From contig NZ_OY762905.1 in assembly GCF_963666525.1 (NCBI RefSeq), positions 3,141,501-3,205,500 of the forward strand: a stretch of 64,000 nt of DNA, in the 5' to 3' direction. The translations under genes were made by a program, and so were the position numbers. Source of the stretch: an uncultured Cohaesibacter sp. Its GTDB lineage: Bacteria > Pseudomonadota > Alphaproteobacteria > Rhizobiales > Cohaesibacteraceae. The notes beneath the pieces are model-generated. The model made no database searches and was not told where the DNA came from. It saw nothing but the letters and a program-made list of their open reading frames with translations. Every line of letters begins with the position of its first letter. Position 1 is the first letter of the stretch. Below, piece by piece: positions 18,677 through 27,650 of the stretch.

Positions 18677-19321
18677 TCAGGACGGCGAAATGCTTCGGGT
18701 TTGCAGCCCCTTCAGGATGATGTCGAGACGACCTCGAATCATCTGGCTCTGCCACTGTCTGTCGACAGGTTCCCTGGAGCGCCGGCGCGGCAGCATGGCT
18801 CCGAAAACGACATCCATCATCAGGCCAGCACAATCGACGGCATCGTCGATGGGCAACACACCATCGCGCTTTTGTTTCTCCAGCCATTCGATGAGTTCTT
18901 CCCGGGAGCGAATGATGCCCGTGTCGTAAATCAGGTCTGACAGTTCGGGATATTGCAGGCTTTCGCGGGCAACCAGATTGAGCATTGCATCCCGTTCTGC
19001 GGCGGCGCCTTCCTCCAGATCCAGACGAAAGATCCGGCAAAGTGTATCAAGCGGGCCAAGATGCTCGCTCTCAGGTCTTGGCAGATCGAGAATGGCTTGC
19101 CTGCGGGTGCGAACGACTTCGCCGAATATTTCCGCTTTGGAGGAGAACTGTCGGTATAGATCGCGTTTCGAGATTTTCGCTTCGGAAGCGATCAGGGCGG
19201 TTGTCGTCTTGCCAAAGCCATGGTCGATGAAACAGCCATGCGCCGCATCGACTATGCGTCGTCGCAAATCAGCCGGCTCAATTGTCTTTGGCCGCCCTCT
19301 GTTTCCTGCTTCTTTTCCCAT
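18677..19321 (-). CDS. TetR/AcrR family transcriptional regulator
   Basis: A 214-residue repressor with an N-terminal TetR helix-turn-helix (about 20-65: RIVDAAHGCFIDHGFGKTTT, then ASEAKISKRDLYRQFSSKAEIF) and a C-terminal domain of the AefR-like type (LDLPRPESEH...LICRIF-like). A 17-bp perfect dyad GGTACT-N5-AGTACC lies 47 nt upstream of its start, and the same dyad stands in front of the exported esterase gene at 20118. It therefore probably controls itself, the esterase, and perhaps the small exported protein between them. The ligand is unknown. Confidence 0.88.
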   Translation of the reverse strand: MGKEAGNRGRPKTIEPADLRRRIVDAAHGCFIDHGFGKTTTALIASEAKISKRDLYRQFSSKAEIFGEVVRTRRQAILDLPRPESEHLGPLDTLCRIFRLDLEEGAAAERDAMLNLVARESLQYPELSDLIYDTGIIRSREELIEWLEKQKRDGVLPIDDAVDCAGLMMDVVFGAMLPRRRSREPVDRQWQSQMIRGRLDIILKGLQTRSISPS

Positions 19322-19367
19322 GGACTCTCAATGCGGTTGATGATGCACACAGTTTGGATATATTATT

Positions 19368-19384
19368 GGTACTAATTTAGTACC
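19368..19384. promoter_or_regulatory. Operator GGTACT-N5-AGTACC, copy 1
   Basis: GGTACTAA-T-TTAGTACC is a perfect dyad with 8-nt arms. It lies in the intergenic region between tetR (minus, start 19321) and the exported protein gene (plus, start 19470), so it can serve both directions. The core GGTACT-N5-AGTACC is shared exactly with 20026-20042. Confidence 0.65.
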
Positions 19385-19469
19385 TGAATATCACATCTTT
19401 ATGCAAGCTGTCCTGAACGGCTCGTTCTGGTTCAGCCTTGCCCCTTGACAAGACAAAGGATAGCGCTCC

Positions 19470-19934
19470 GTGTCAATGAAAAGAAACAACAAAATTTTGC
19501 TCCACATTGCGGTTACCGGTCTTCTTGCCGTGCCATATGTGGCTCGGGCCATGACGCCGGATGAAGCCATCAGCACCGCCACCAAGAAGCTTGGCCTGAC
19601 CGACGTGTCATTGGATTATCGTGATCTCTACGGTCAGAACATTCGTGCAGCATTGCTTGATGGAACGAGAGCAGCAATTCATCTCGATCGTCAGGGGCAG
19701 ATCAATGAGGTCGAAGGATACAGCAAGCGCGGTTTCCCGGAGCAATCGGTCCGGATGCTCATCCCGACCGGGATCCTGCAGAATCCGTCCTACCCGAAAG
19801 GGACCTATTTTCGGAAGCTCGATTTCAAGGATGGCTACAAGGTTGAAATCGAAGGCTACAGCCTTGATAGCCACCGCTTCAAGGCCGAGTTCCGGCATGA
19901 TGGCAAATTGCTCGAGTTGAAAAAGGAAAAATAG
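19470..19934 (+). CDS. Small exported PepSY-like protein
   Basis: A 154-residue protein with a Sec signal peptide (KRNNKILLHIAVTGLLAVPYVARA) followed by MTPDEAISTATKKLG, the helix that opens PepSY-type domains. Two similar alpha/beta halves are visible (about 40-80 and 110-150, both ending in a beta strand, charged turn and strand), as in PepSY proteins of the periplasm. Function unknown. GTG 19470 is taken as the start because AAGGA lies 9 nt upstream; ATG 19476 is the alternative. It lies between the two copies of the GGTACT operator and may belong to the same regulon. Confidence 0.6.
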   Translation: MSMKRNNKILLHIAVTGLLAVPYVARAMTPDEAISTATKKLGLTDVSLDYRDLYGQNIRAALLDGTRAAIHLDRQGQINEVEGYSKRGFPEQSVRMLIPTGILQNPSYPKGTYFRKLDFKDGYKVEIEGYSLDSHRFKAEFRHDGKLLELKKEK

Positions 19935-20021
19935 CTCAAAGCGCGTGGAAGGCCTTCTCCAGTGCCGCCATCAAGAGCGAGAGAGTAACTGGTTGCACTT
20001 TGCTGATTACAATAGGATACA

Positions 20022-20046
20022 TAAAGGTACTGTGATAGTACCTTTA
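20022..20046. promoter_or_regulatory. Operator GGTACT-N5-AGTACC, copy 2, at the esterase promoter
   Basis: A perfect dyad with 10-nt arms (TAAAGGTACT / AGTACCTTTA) around GTGAT. A possible promoter TTGCAC (19993-19998), 17 nt, GATACA (20016-20021) ends immediately before it, so the dyad would cover the transcription start, a typical repressor site. The esterase ATG is 71 nt downstream. Confidence 0.65.
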
Positions 20047-20117
20047 AATCGGTTATGGGAATGCACAAGTATGGTAAGATACAGCCAAATCAGGGAAACG
20101 CAGCAAGGAAACGCCTC

Positions 20118-21476
20118 ATGACAACCTCATCCCGCAGCAGCCATCAGATCAATCGACGCATCTTTCTGCTTGGCTTGACCTCGGCAGGAGCGCTCGCCAC
20201 CTTGTCGGCACCGTCCTTTGCCAATGCCGCCGCAATCGAGAGCGCAGTGGCCATCACCAAGGTTTATGGGGACGGTCAGCGTTTCGTGGCGGTTGCAGTC
20301 ACCTATGCCAAGGCTATTCCGGCAGAGGCCCTTTCTGTCGACCAGTTCAGCGTTGCCGGACGCACGGTGACCGATGTCTATCCATCTGCATCCGCAGATC
20401 CCTCGGATCGGACAGACGCCGGGCGTGTGGTGATTGTTGCCCTGTCGCCGGATGATGCGGACGCAAGCCTTGCGATCAAGGCCGAACGGCAAGACGACAA
20501 GTCGAGCAACCAGCAGGCCAAGGGCCCCGGCGGACCGGGCAAGGCAGGAGACGCCAGCATCGCCGATACCACATGGGCTGTCCCCCACGCCACGCTGTCA
20601 CAAGCGACTATAAGGCTTGGTGACAAGGAAAGCATTGCGGACGGTTCCTGCGAGACATCCGCCATGACCAATCTGATCGTCGATGACTTTCAGCAACTGG
20701 AATGGCACGACCCGGAGACCGGTGACGTGCTTGCCTACAACCTCTTCATTCCCAAGGGGTATGATCCGGAGAAATCCTATCCGTTGATCAACTTCATGCA
20801 CGATGCCGGAGCGACGAGCAACGAGGTCCTGACCACGCTTAAGCAAGGGCTTGGTGCGATTGCGTGGGCAAGCCCTGAGGATCAGGCCAGACGGCCCTGT
20901 TTCGTGCTGGCGCCCCAATATGGCGAAATCATTGCCGATGATGACTCCAACACCTCCAGCATGCTGGACACGACCATCAATCTGATCAAGGCCCTGACAG
21001 AACAGTATTCGATCGACAGCAACCGCCTTTACACCACGGGACAATCGGGCGGTGGCATGATGTCGATTGCCATGAACATCAAATATCCCGACTTCTTCGC
21101 AGCCTCCTTTCTGGTGGCCTGCCAGTGGGATGCCTCTCTGGTTGCGCCAATGGCCGGCAACCGGCTTTTCATTCTCGTCAGTCAGGATGACAGCAAGGCC
21201 TTTCCCGGACAAAACGCCATCACCGAAGCTCTGGAGAAAGAGGGGGCGACAATCGCCCGGGCAGAATGGGATGGTCACTGGAATGACGAGCAATTCCGCT
21301 TTGCCTTTGATACTCTCAATGCGCAAGGCGCCCGCATCAACTATGTCACCTTCGCCAAGGGTTCGGTGTTTAATGAAGGAGAAAGCACGGAAGGGGCAAG
21401 CGGTCACCGCAACACCTGGCGCGTTGCCTATTCGATCGAGCCGATCCGCGCGTGGCTTTTCCGCGATGCGTCGTGA
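20118..21476 (+). CDS. Tat-exported esterase of the PHB depolymerase/LpqC type
   Basis: A 452-residue exported alpha/beta hydrolase. A twin-arginine signal (NRRIFLLG, residues 12-19) precedes an Ala-rich cleavage region. An N-terminal Ig-like domain (about 38-125) resembles the EstA_Ig_like module, followed by a Gly/Lys linker and the hydrolase. The nucleophile is Ser310 in GQSGGG, the acid probably Asp in VSQDDSKAF, and the His lies in ASGHRNTW. Such enzymes cleave polyester or aromatic esters outside the cytoplasm. ATG 20118 is preceded by AAGGAA; upstream in-frame starts would lie on the operator side and lack a signal peptide. Regulation by the nearby TetR is inferred from the shared operator. 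Confidence 0.82.
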   Translation: MTTSSRSSHQINRRIFLLGLTSAGALATLSAPSFANAAAIESAVAITKVYGDGQRFVAVAVTYAKAIPAEALSVDQFSVAGRTVTDVYPSASADPSDRTDAGRVVIVALSPDDADASLAIKAERQDDKSSNQQAKGPGGPGKAGDASIADTTWAVPHATLSQATIRLGDKESIADGSCETSAMTNLIVDDFQQLEWHDPETGDVLAYNLFIPKGYDPEKSYPLINFMHDAGATSNEVLTTLKQGLGAIAWASPEDQARRPCFVLAPQYGEIIADDDSNTSSMLDTTINLIKALTEQYSIDSNRLYTTGQSGGGMMSIAMNIKYPDFFAASFLVACQWDASLVAPMAGNRLFILVSQDDSKAFPGQNAITEALEKEGATIARAEWDGHWNDEQFRFAFDTLNAQGARINYVTFAKGSVFNEGESTEGASGHRNTWRVAYSIEPIRAWLFRDAS

Positions 21477-21518
21477 AGTGGGAGTGTAGCGCCGATGATT
21501 CTTTCGCAAGAGGTCACG

Positions 21519-22262
21519 ATGATCCGCAGTCTGTTCTTTTGCCTTTGCCTTCTGATCTCGCTGGTTGGCGCAGCACAGGCTCAACGCATGCCCCCAGAAG
21601 GTTCCATCATGGCCGAGGCCAAGGCTGCGACCGATGCGGGAAACCTGGCCGGGGCTATTGCGCTTTATGAAAAGGCCTATGCCGGCAATGAACCCAATGC
21701 TGCCGAGCAACTGGCACGCATCTATCTTGAGGGTGGAGAGGGGCTGGCGGCTGATTATGATGCCGCAAGGGAATGGGCCGAGCGGTCGGTCGATGCCGGC
21801 GAGACAAGAGGGCTGCTCTATCTTGGCAAGATCTGGATGGAGGGACTTGGTGTCTCTGCGGACCTCGACAAGGCTCTTGGCTATTTCCAGCAGGCAGACA
21901 AGGCGGGCGACATGAAGGCAGCGCGCTATATCGGATTGATTGCTCTCGAACGGGGTGACGATGCGGCTGCCGTGCAGTGGTTTGCCAAAGCGGCCGAGGC
22001 GGGCGACATCACCAGCCAATACTATCTGGGTCGGGCTTATCAGACAGGGAAGGGGGTTGCTCAGAACTTTGCCGCAGCGTTCCGATGGTACGGCATCGCG
22101 GCATCCCGTGGCGACCTGATCGCGTCCGATGGCATGGTCGGCTTGGCCTCGCTCTATGAAAAGGGTGAAGGAGTGCCAGCCGATCAGGCAAAAGCACGCG
22201 CCCTTTATGAGAAGGCGGCAGCGCTTGGAAATACCGCCGCCAAGGCGGCTCTCGCAAAATAG
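21519..22262 (+). CDS. Secreted Sel1-repeat (tetratricopeptide-like) protein
   Basis: A 247-residue protein with a Sec signal peptide (MIRSLFFCLCLLISLVGAAQA) and about five Sel1-type repeats of roughly 36 residues, recognisable by A-x2-LG-x2-Y-x2-G-x-GV patterns such as YYLGRAYQTGKGVAQNFAAA and ASLYEKGEGVPADQAKARAL. Sel1 repeats form alpha-solenoids that scaffold protein complexes, often in the periplasm. ATG 21519 is chosen because it opens the signal peptide and has AAGAGG 5 nt upstream; an in-frame ATG at 21495 is possible. It lies 42 nt after the esterase and could be co-transcribed. Confidence 0.8.
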   Translation: MIRSLFFCLCLLISLVGAAQAQRMPPEGSIMAEAKAATDAGNLAGAIALYEKAYAGNEPNAAEQLARIYLEGGEGLAADYDAAREWAERSVDAGETRGLLYLGKIWMEGLGVSADLDKALGYFQQADKAGDMKAARYIGLIALERGDDAAAVQWFAKAAEAGDITSQYYLGRAYQTGKGVAQNFAAAFRWYGIAASRGDLIASDGMVGLASLYEKGEGVPADQAKARALYEKAAALGNTAAKAALAK

Positions 22263-22385
22263 CCTCAACCAGGGGCAGGCTTTCTCAGGAGACACGCCTC
22301 TGGTTCAGCCCCTCAAACCCATCGCCTTTTGCCCCAGTCACGCATCAACTGTCTTGATGAAATTCAAGACCGCATCGGGTCCGGG

Positions 22386-23623
22386 CTATTCCATCGGGCC
22401 GTTATAGCGTGGGCGACGCGGTTCCCGGCTGTATCCGTTGTTGAGGATGCCGATGGCCAGGCCCATGCCGAGGACGCGGCCAATCGCCTCTTCGCGCGTG
22501 TTCCGGTTTTGCGGCCTGATGTCCTGACGCATGACCGGGGCAGGCTGCCTTGCACGATAGACCGGGCTCGCGGGTTTGGCCAATGCGATCCTGATGCAAT
22601 TTGTCTTGTCTGAGATGCCCAGCCTTGCCAATTTCCTGAAAGGATACTGGTAGAGCATTTCAAACAGCTGCTCGTTGTTGCCAGGGGCTTCGAGACGTTG
22701 TTGTTGCAGGAAGGAGGCAATGGCATTTTGTGTTTTCGGACCATCGATGCCATCGGCCCGCCCCGGTTGGTACCCCATGCGGGAAAGTCCGAGCTGGATC
22801 GCCGCCATGATCGGCGTGGATCGGGTTGCTGCCATGGGCTCCATCGGGAAAAAAGCAATGCAGCTGCGGGACGAAGCCTTCATCTGGCGCGGCAACGGGA
22901 CATTGACCAGATAGCCGGCCTCTGCCCCCGGCTCGAGCGAAAGCTGCACGGAACACAATGTCTTGCCGCTTCGGGAGCGCCCGCAGAACAAGTCGTCCAC
23001 TCTGGCCGATGCCGTGATCCAGTCACCCTGCAATGCGCCTTCGATAAAGACGGGTCCTTCATATATGCCATTGCCGGTATTGCTGACGGAGATGCTGAAG
23101 GCGCAGGATTTGCCACTGCGGCATGTTCTTTCATCCTGTCCAATGACAAGATCGATGTGGGCATCTGCCGGATCCAGAGCCTCTATGGTCTCTCCCTGCC
23201 ATCTTCGCTCGGCGACAGAGACTGGAGCTTGATCAGCTTGCCCCCCTTCCTGATGGCAGCCACGACAGTTTCACCGATAAACTGGTCCTCGAGCCTGATA
23301 GCCACGAAACCATTTTCATCTGTTTCGATCACCGCTCCGCCTGAAGCGTCTGCCAAGTTTGCAGCGGGGGGAGTTTCCGACGGTGTTCTGGCGGGCTGAG
23401 CGGGGGCCGCGGCAGCAGGCTGCGCCGGCTCCTGCTGCTCTGTCTCCTCCTAAAAGAGCGCAAGGTCAATCGGGTCTCCATCAAGGGTCTGGAACGAGAT
23501 TTCAGCTTGCGGAACAGGGTCTCCCTCGGTCTGTATGTTGATGTCGACCACAACTGCGAACGCCCCGCTGACCAAGAGCCAGTGTGTCAGCAATGTCGCG
23601 CATAGAAGTTTCAGACGGTACAT
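22386..23623 (-). pseudogene. Decayed exported protein with peptidoglycan-binding domain
   Basis: Three pieces on the minus strand read as one broken gene. ATG 23623 (GGAG upstream) opens a signal peptide and about 57 residues ending at an in-frame TAG (23452-23450). The same frame then continues through a Gln/Pro/Ala-rich linker (QEPAQPAAAAPAQPARTPS) to ETDENGFVAIRLED and a frameshift near 23190-23195, where a GAGAG run suggests a 2-nt duplication. The shifted frame continues with a TCRSGKSCAFSISVSNTG domain and a peptidoglycan-binding-type domain (IMAAIQLGLSRMGYQPGRAD, DGPKTQNAIASFLQQ), ending at 22386. No start codon rescues the later pieces. It lies next to a subtilase remnant on the same strand, so a functional pair has probably been lost. 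Confidence 0.7.
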
Positions 23624-23728
23624 GGGATTCTCCACTCTTTGACTGTGCTTATGTTCTCATCCTAATTTCAGATTGAACCAAGATTCTCTTGTTTCCTTGT
23701 CGCTCCCCTCGATCACCAGCCGGATCGT

Positions 23729-24364
23729 TCATCGCTTGCTTCCTTTGAAAACCGGGGCAGGCAAATCTATCAAGGGGGTCGACGCGGCAGTTTGCCTGAT
23801 GGGGGTCTTGAGGCGAAGCCACCTGTCCGGATTTGCCCCCTCGCCGATGTATAGTGTGGCCTTCGCAAAGCTGCTGGTATTTGCCACGCCGATGACACGC
23901 AGAACGGGCTTTCCGTCTTTCCGCACCATCGTCACGCCGGAAATGCGGCTTTCAATGAAGAAGGCCGGATCCGCTGTGAGGGCCGTATTGGCGTCGAGCA
24001 GTCCACAGCTGGTGTAATCGCCGATTCCCGTGGATGCGATGTCCCGGGCAGAATTCAGAGGCATGCGCTTGACGTCGTCGGCGTTGAGATCAGGGAAACG
24101 CGAGAGGATCAGGGATGCCGTTCCAGAGACAATTGGGGCCGTGAAGTATGTACCACTGGCCCTGAAATAGGCCCTGTCAGCTCCGACAATGCCCTCTCCC
24201 TTGATGTATCTGACGCGGGTGAGGTTGGCGAGGAATCTGTCTTAGTCCTTGGCAATCTGCCGTAGTTCCGATTTGCTGAAAATGGAAGGCACTTCAGTGG
24301 CGTTCGCCGATGGACTATTCAGCAGCAGCAAGGAAGCAACAAGCGAGAACCAAAATTTTTTCAC
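23729..24364 (-). pseudogene. Remnant of a subtilisin-like (S8) serine protease
   Basis: GTG 24364 opens a signal peptide (KKFWFSLVASLLLLNSPSANA) but the frame stops at TAA (24244-24242) after 40 residues. The same frame then reads the C-terminal part of a subtilase: ASGTYFTAPIVSGTASLIL corresponds to the family motif GTS-x-A-x-P-x-VSG-x-A, but the nucleophile Ser is Tyr. The segments that would carry the catalytic Asp and His are absent, so a large internal deletion must have occurred. A C-terminal region (YTSCGLLDANTAL onward) remains intact to the TGA at 23729. Not functional as a protease. Confidence 0.75.
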
Positions 24365-24688
24365 AATACACTCTTCAGGTGGAATTTATTTTTGATATAT
24401 TCAAAAGGTTGAGAGGAGAATATATTTTGCAGCTATGGTGTCAGTAGTTTTTCTTTTGGTATGCAAAGTTTAAAAGGTATCGCCATCATGAGTGTCGCGT
24501 GATGCGTCACTGATCACATTGGGGAATGAATTGCATCCCATCCCATCCCATCCGATGTGCAGCCAATCGCAAAAGCAGGCAGCGACTGTTCATCACGAAC
24601 CTGGATGACCGATCCGGGCAACACCCACTTATCAGTCTGCGTATTCCTGTTCTGTTTCGCGTTCAGGGGTGCGGATCAGGAGAATGAT
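24365..24688. other. AT-rich intergenic region with a short tandem repeat
   Basis: No gene recognised. Four exact tandem copies of CATCC occupy 24534-24553. The segment 24365-24480 is markedly AT-rich compared with the neighbours, which fits promoter sequence for the decayed genes to the left. Confidence 0.4.
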
Positions 24689-25483
24689 ATGCAAAGCACC
24701 CTGCCACCCGTACATCACGACTATCTCGCCCGGGTCCGTGATTTGGTCGCCAGCGACCCAAGATTCGATGCGCTTCTTATTGGCGGTTCATATCTTCACG
24801 GTGGTCTTGATGACCATTCCGATCTGGATTTCGTCGTCGTCGTGAACGAGAGCGACTATCAGAATGTCATGGGGTCACGCCATTCATTTGCTGAAGCGGC
24901 AGGCCCGCTACTCAGTGCCTTTACGGGCGAACATGTTGGCGAGCCGCGCCTCTTGATTTGTCTATACGGACCACCGCTTCTGCATGTCGATTTCAAATTC
25001 GTCTTGATTGCCGACCTGGATCTGCAGGTCGAAGAGCGTCTGGTGCTGTTTGCGCGCGATCCTGTGGCGATCAGGAAGCGTCTGGAGACCGGAAGGGTAG
25101 AGTGGCCAAACCTACCCTCGGACTGGTTCGAAGATCGCGCATGGATCTGGCTGCACTATGCAACCACCAAGCTGGCCAGAGGGGAACTCTATGAGGCTAT
25201 CGGCATGCTTGGCTTCTTTCGCGAACAGATACTGGGGCCGCTGATCTGTCGGCGGGCCGGCAGGAACCAGCGCGGCGTGCGACGGCTGGAGATGCTTGAC
25301 CTTGATGTGCTGGCCAACCTCTCCTCGACAGTTGCACTGCACGACAGGGTTTCAGTTACAAACGCATTGCATGCGGCTATTGCACTCTATCTTGATTTGC
25401 GCGCGGATGATCCCAGTCTGATCCCGACACGGGACATGCCGCATCTGTTGAATGAAATTCTCGAACAGGCTGCAGCGAGATAA
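24689..25483 (+). CDS. Nucleotidyltransferase-fold protein (aminoglycoside adenylyltransferase-like)
   Basis: A 264-residue protein whose N-terminus has the polymerase-beta-type nucleotidyltransferase signature: GGSYLHGGLDDHSDLDFVVV (about 32-51), i.e. GS followed by D-x-D metal ligands, and a third acidic residue in LLHVDFKFV. An alpha-helical C-terminal domain follows. It resembles stand-alone nucleotidyltransferases related to aminoglycoside 6-adenylyltransferases; whether it acts on an antibiotic, another small molecule or a protein is unknown. ATG 24689 has AGGAG 7 nt upstream and is preferred over the longer open frame to 24557. Monocistronic as far as can be seen. Confidence 0.72.
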   Translation: MQSTLPPVHHDYLARVRDLVASDPRFDALLIGGSYLHGGLDDHSDLDFVVVVNESDYQNVMGSRHSFAEAAGPLLSAFTGEHVGEPRLLICLYGPPLLHVDFKFVLIADLDLQVEERLVLFARDPVAIRKRLETGRVEWPNLPSDWFEDRAWIWLHYATTKLARGELYEAIGMLGFFREQILGPLICRRAGRNQRGVRRLEMLDLDVLANLSSTVALHDRVSVTNALHAAIALYLDLRADDPSLIPTRDMPHLLNEILEQAAAR

Positions 25484-25829
25484 CGAGCAGGGCGTTCTTT
25501 CGGCTGGGCCGGGCTCTCGGGAAGAGTTTCCCCCTCTTCTGCAATGGTTTAGCAGAAGCTGTCTCACCGGCTGCTTGACCAGTTGGAAAGCTTTGCGTGT
25601 ATGCTTCACTTGCGATCAGGCTCAAACCACGCTGCGGCTCGCGCTGACGCCCAGAGTGCGGCAGCCGTTTTTGCAGGATGGGCTCGCCAACGAATGGCAT
25701 CTCTGGGCCGTTACCTGAGCACAGAGCACCGACATTTGCCTCATTGCCATATTCCCGTGCTAGTGGCAGCCTATTCCTGACAAAACCGACAAGCAGTCTC
25801 TGCATCGGGAACCAACAGGCAGGGTCGTT
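25484..25829. other. Intergenic region, no gene recognised
   Basis: I see no coding sequence or RNA here. Short frames on both strands lack ribosome binding sites and recognisable protein sequence. GGCAGGG shortly before 25830 may serve as ribosome binding site for the next gene. Confidence 0.35.
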
Positions 25830-27146
25830 ATGACAGGGCAGAAGGCAACGCAGCGGCAACGGAAGACAACACTTGCCCTTCTTGAAGAGGTGGCCAGGGC
25901 GCTCGATGCCGACATCGCCATTGAACTCTGGGACGGAACCAGAGTACCGATGGGCAGCAATCCGGCGCCTGACCTCACCATCCGGATCGCGGATCCGGGC
26001 GTCATTGCCTCACTGCTGCGCCGCCCCGGCCTTGATCGCATCATCCGCCCCTATATCAAGGGTCTCATCGAGATCAAGGGGGGCTCACTCTATGATGTGG
26101 GGCTGCTGTTCGCCTTCACCCCTTCGCGCAAACGCCTGAAGAAGATACCCAAGAGCACCATCCTGTCTTTTCTGACGGCCTTCCTCTTCGCTCCCGGCGT
26201 TAAACTCGACGCCAGCCGGGCTTTTTCCGGCGACGAAAGCCAGCACGGCAAAAGCCGCCCCAAGAGTGACGAAACCGAGTTCATCCAGTTCCACTATGAT
26301 GTTGGCAACGATTTCTACGAGCTGTTCCTCGATGAGCGACGCCTCTACAGCTGCGCCTATTTCGCCGATTGGAACAATTCGCTGGATCAGGCCCAGTGTG
26401 ACAAGCTCGACATGATCTGCCGCAAGCTGCGCCTCAAACCCGGCGAGCGTTTCCTTGATATTGGTTGCGGCTGGGGTGCCCTGATCTTCCATGCAGCCGA
26501 GAACTATGGCGTGCATGCCCATGGCATCACCCTGTCCGAGGCCCAACTGGCCCATGTTCGTGAACGGATCAAGGCAAAGGGCCTCGAAGACAGGGTGAGT
26601 GTGGAACTCAAGAACTACGTCGATCTTGAAGGTCAATTCGACAAGATTGCATCGGTCGGCATGATGGAACATGTCGGGGAAGACAATCTCGACACCTATT
26701 GCGCCACCATAAATCGCCTGCTCGTCGACAAGGGGCTGTTTCTCAACCACGCCATATCCCGTAAGGCCAAGAAGGGAAGGAAACGCTTTTCTTCCCGTCC
26801 AGAACAGCGCGCCCTGCAGAAATATATCTTCCCTGGTGGTGAGTTGATCGATCTGGGCCGGACCATATCCAGCCTTGAGCAAAACAAGTTCGAGGTGATG
26901 GATGTGGAAGGCTGGCGCGAGCATTATCAGCGAACCACAAAACTCTGGCTCGATAGACTGGAGGCCAACCGCGACAGGGCGGTCGAGTTGGCAGGAGAGG
27001 AGGTCTACCGAATCTGGACCGCCTATCTTGCCGGATCATCCCTTGCCTTCCTGCGTGGCTCGGCCCGTCTTTATCAGGTGCTCGTCAGCAAGAATCCCAA
27101 AGGACCGGCAAAGCTGCCACCAAGCAGGGCCGATCTCTACCGCTGA
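25830..27146 (+). CDS. cfa: Cyclopropane-fatty-acyl-phospholipid synthase
   Basis: A 438-residue SAM-dependent enzyme that adds a methylene bridge to unsaturated acyl chains of membrane phospholipids, generally in stationary phase or acid stress. The N-terminal region (1-140) fits the lipid-binding domain; the catalytic domain begins at QFHYDVGNDFYELFLDERRLYSCAYF and has the SAM motif LDIGCGWGALIFHAAE followed by GITLSEAQ, then MMEHVGEDN and FPGGELIDL. The length is slightly above the 380-420 usual for Cfa. Stands alone between intergenic gaps. Confidence 0.92.
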   Translation: MTGQKATQRQRKTTLALLEEVARALDADIAIELWDGTRVPMGSNPAPDLTIRIADPGVIASLLRRPGLDRIIRPYIKGLIEIKGGSLYDVGLLFAFTPSRKRLKKIPKSTILSFLTAFLFAPGVKLDASRAFSGDESQHGKSRPKSDETEFIQFHYDVGNDFYELFLDERRLYSCAYFADWNNSLDQAQCDKLDMICRKLRLKPGERFLDIGCGWGALIFHAAENYGVHAHGITLSEAQLAHVRERIKAKGLEDRVSVELKNYVDLEGQFDKIASVGMMEHVGEDNLDTYCATINRLLVDKGLFLNHAISRKAKKGRKRFSSRPEQRALQKYIFPGGELIDLGRTISSLEQNKFEVMDVEGWREHYQRTTKLWLDRLEANRDRAVELAGEEVYRIWTAYLAGSSLAFLRGSARLYQVLVSKNPKGPAKLPPSRADLYR

Positions 27147-27574
27147 ACGGAGGGGGCTGGTGAACAGGCCTTTTTGATATCCTGTCAACACGCAGGGGCG
27201 CCTGTGTCTCATCCGCCTACACCTGCCGCGCTTGTGCTATTGCTAAGATGCCGGTCGCTTCGTTACACGACAAGGAGGAGACAGGCGCTTCCGAGGGCGG
27301 CTGCTTGAAGCAAAGATCCTGAGACCACCTGCTTGTTCATGGCGACAAGAGATTTCCTTCTGGTGCTTGGATTAAAGATCACTCGTTAGACGAGATCGCC
27401 ATCAATATTGAACCTGATGGAACGGTACAGGTGTCGGCCAGCCCCACAGCGCCTTTTGCTGCCATCCCCAAAGCCGTCAGCGTTCCCGCACTGAGCAGAT
27501 GCGTGTGCGCGCAGCCAAAACCAACACTGATTTTGGGATTGATAACGTTGGGAAAATTAAAACAGGGGAAGAAA
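27147..27574. other. Intergenic region with an 80-codon open stretch lacking a start
   Basis: On the plus strand an open frame from about 27325 to 27589 reads DHLLVHGDKRFPSGAW, then IKDHSLDEIAINIEPDGTV and further, without an in-frame start after the preceding TGA. The composition looks protein-like but I recognise no family; it may be a relic of a gene. It lies on the 3' side of tRNA-Ala, the side where elements integrate, but no integrase or repeat of the tRNA end was seen. Confidence 0.3.
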
Positions 27575-27650
27575 TGGTGGAGCTAAGCGGGATCGAACCG
27601 CTGACCTCGTGAATGCCATTCACGCGCTCTCCCAACTGAGCTATAGCCCC
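27575..27650 (-). tRNA. tRNA-Ala (anticodon GGC)
   Basis: A 76-nt cloverleaf. The acceptor starts GGGGCTA at 27650 and pairs with TAGCTCC; the discriminator is A and CCA is encoded (27577-27575). The D arm has AGCTCAGTTGGGAGAGC, the anticodon stem CGTGA/TCACG encloses ATGGCAT with anticodon GGC, which reads GCC (and GCU by wobble), and the T loop is GGTTCGATCCC-like. A standard Ala isoacceptor. Confidence 0.97.

Noticed and set aside
20598-22295. Minus-strand open frame of 565 codons opposite the esterase and Sel1 genes
   Set aside because: His/Cys/Arg-rich sequence without a domain, overlapping two well-supported genes.
24534-24553. CATCC tandem repeat as a CRISPR-like or regulatory array
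   Set aside because: Four copies of a 5-nt unit only; a simple slippage repeat without spacers.
27147-27650. Integrative element at tRNA-Ala
   Set aside because: No integrase gene, no repeat of the tRNA 3' end and no mobile genes nearby.
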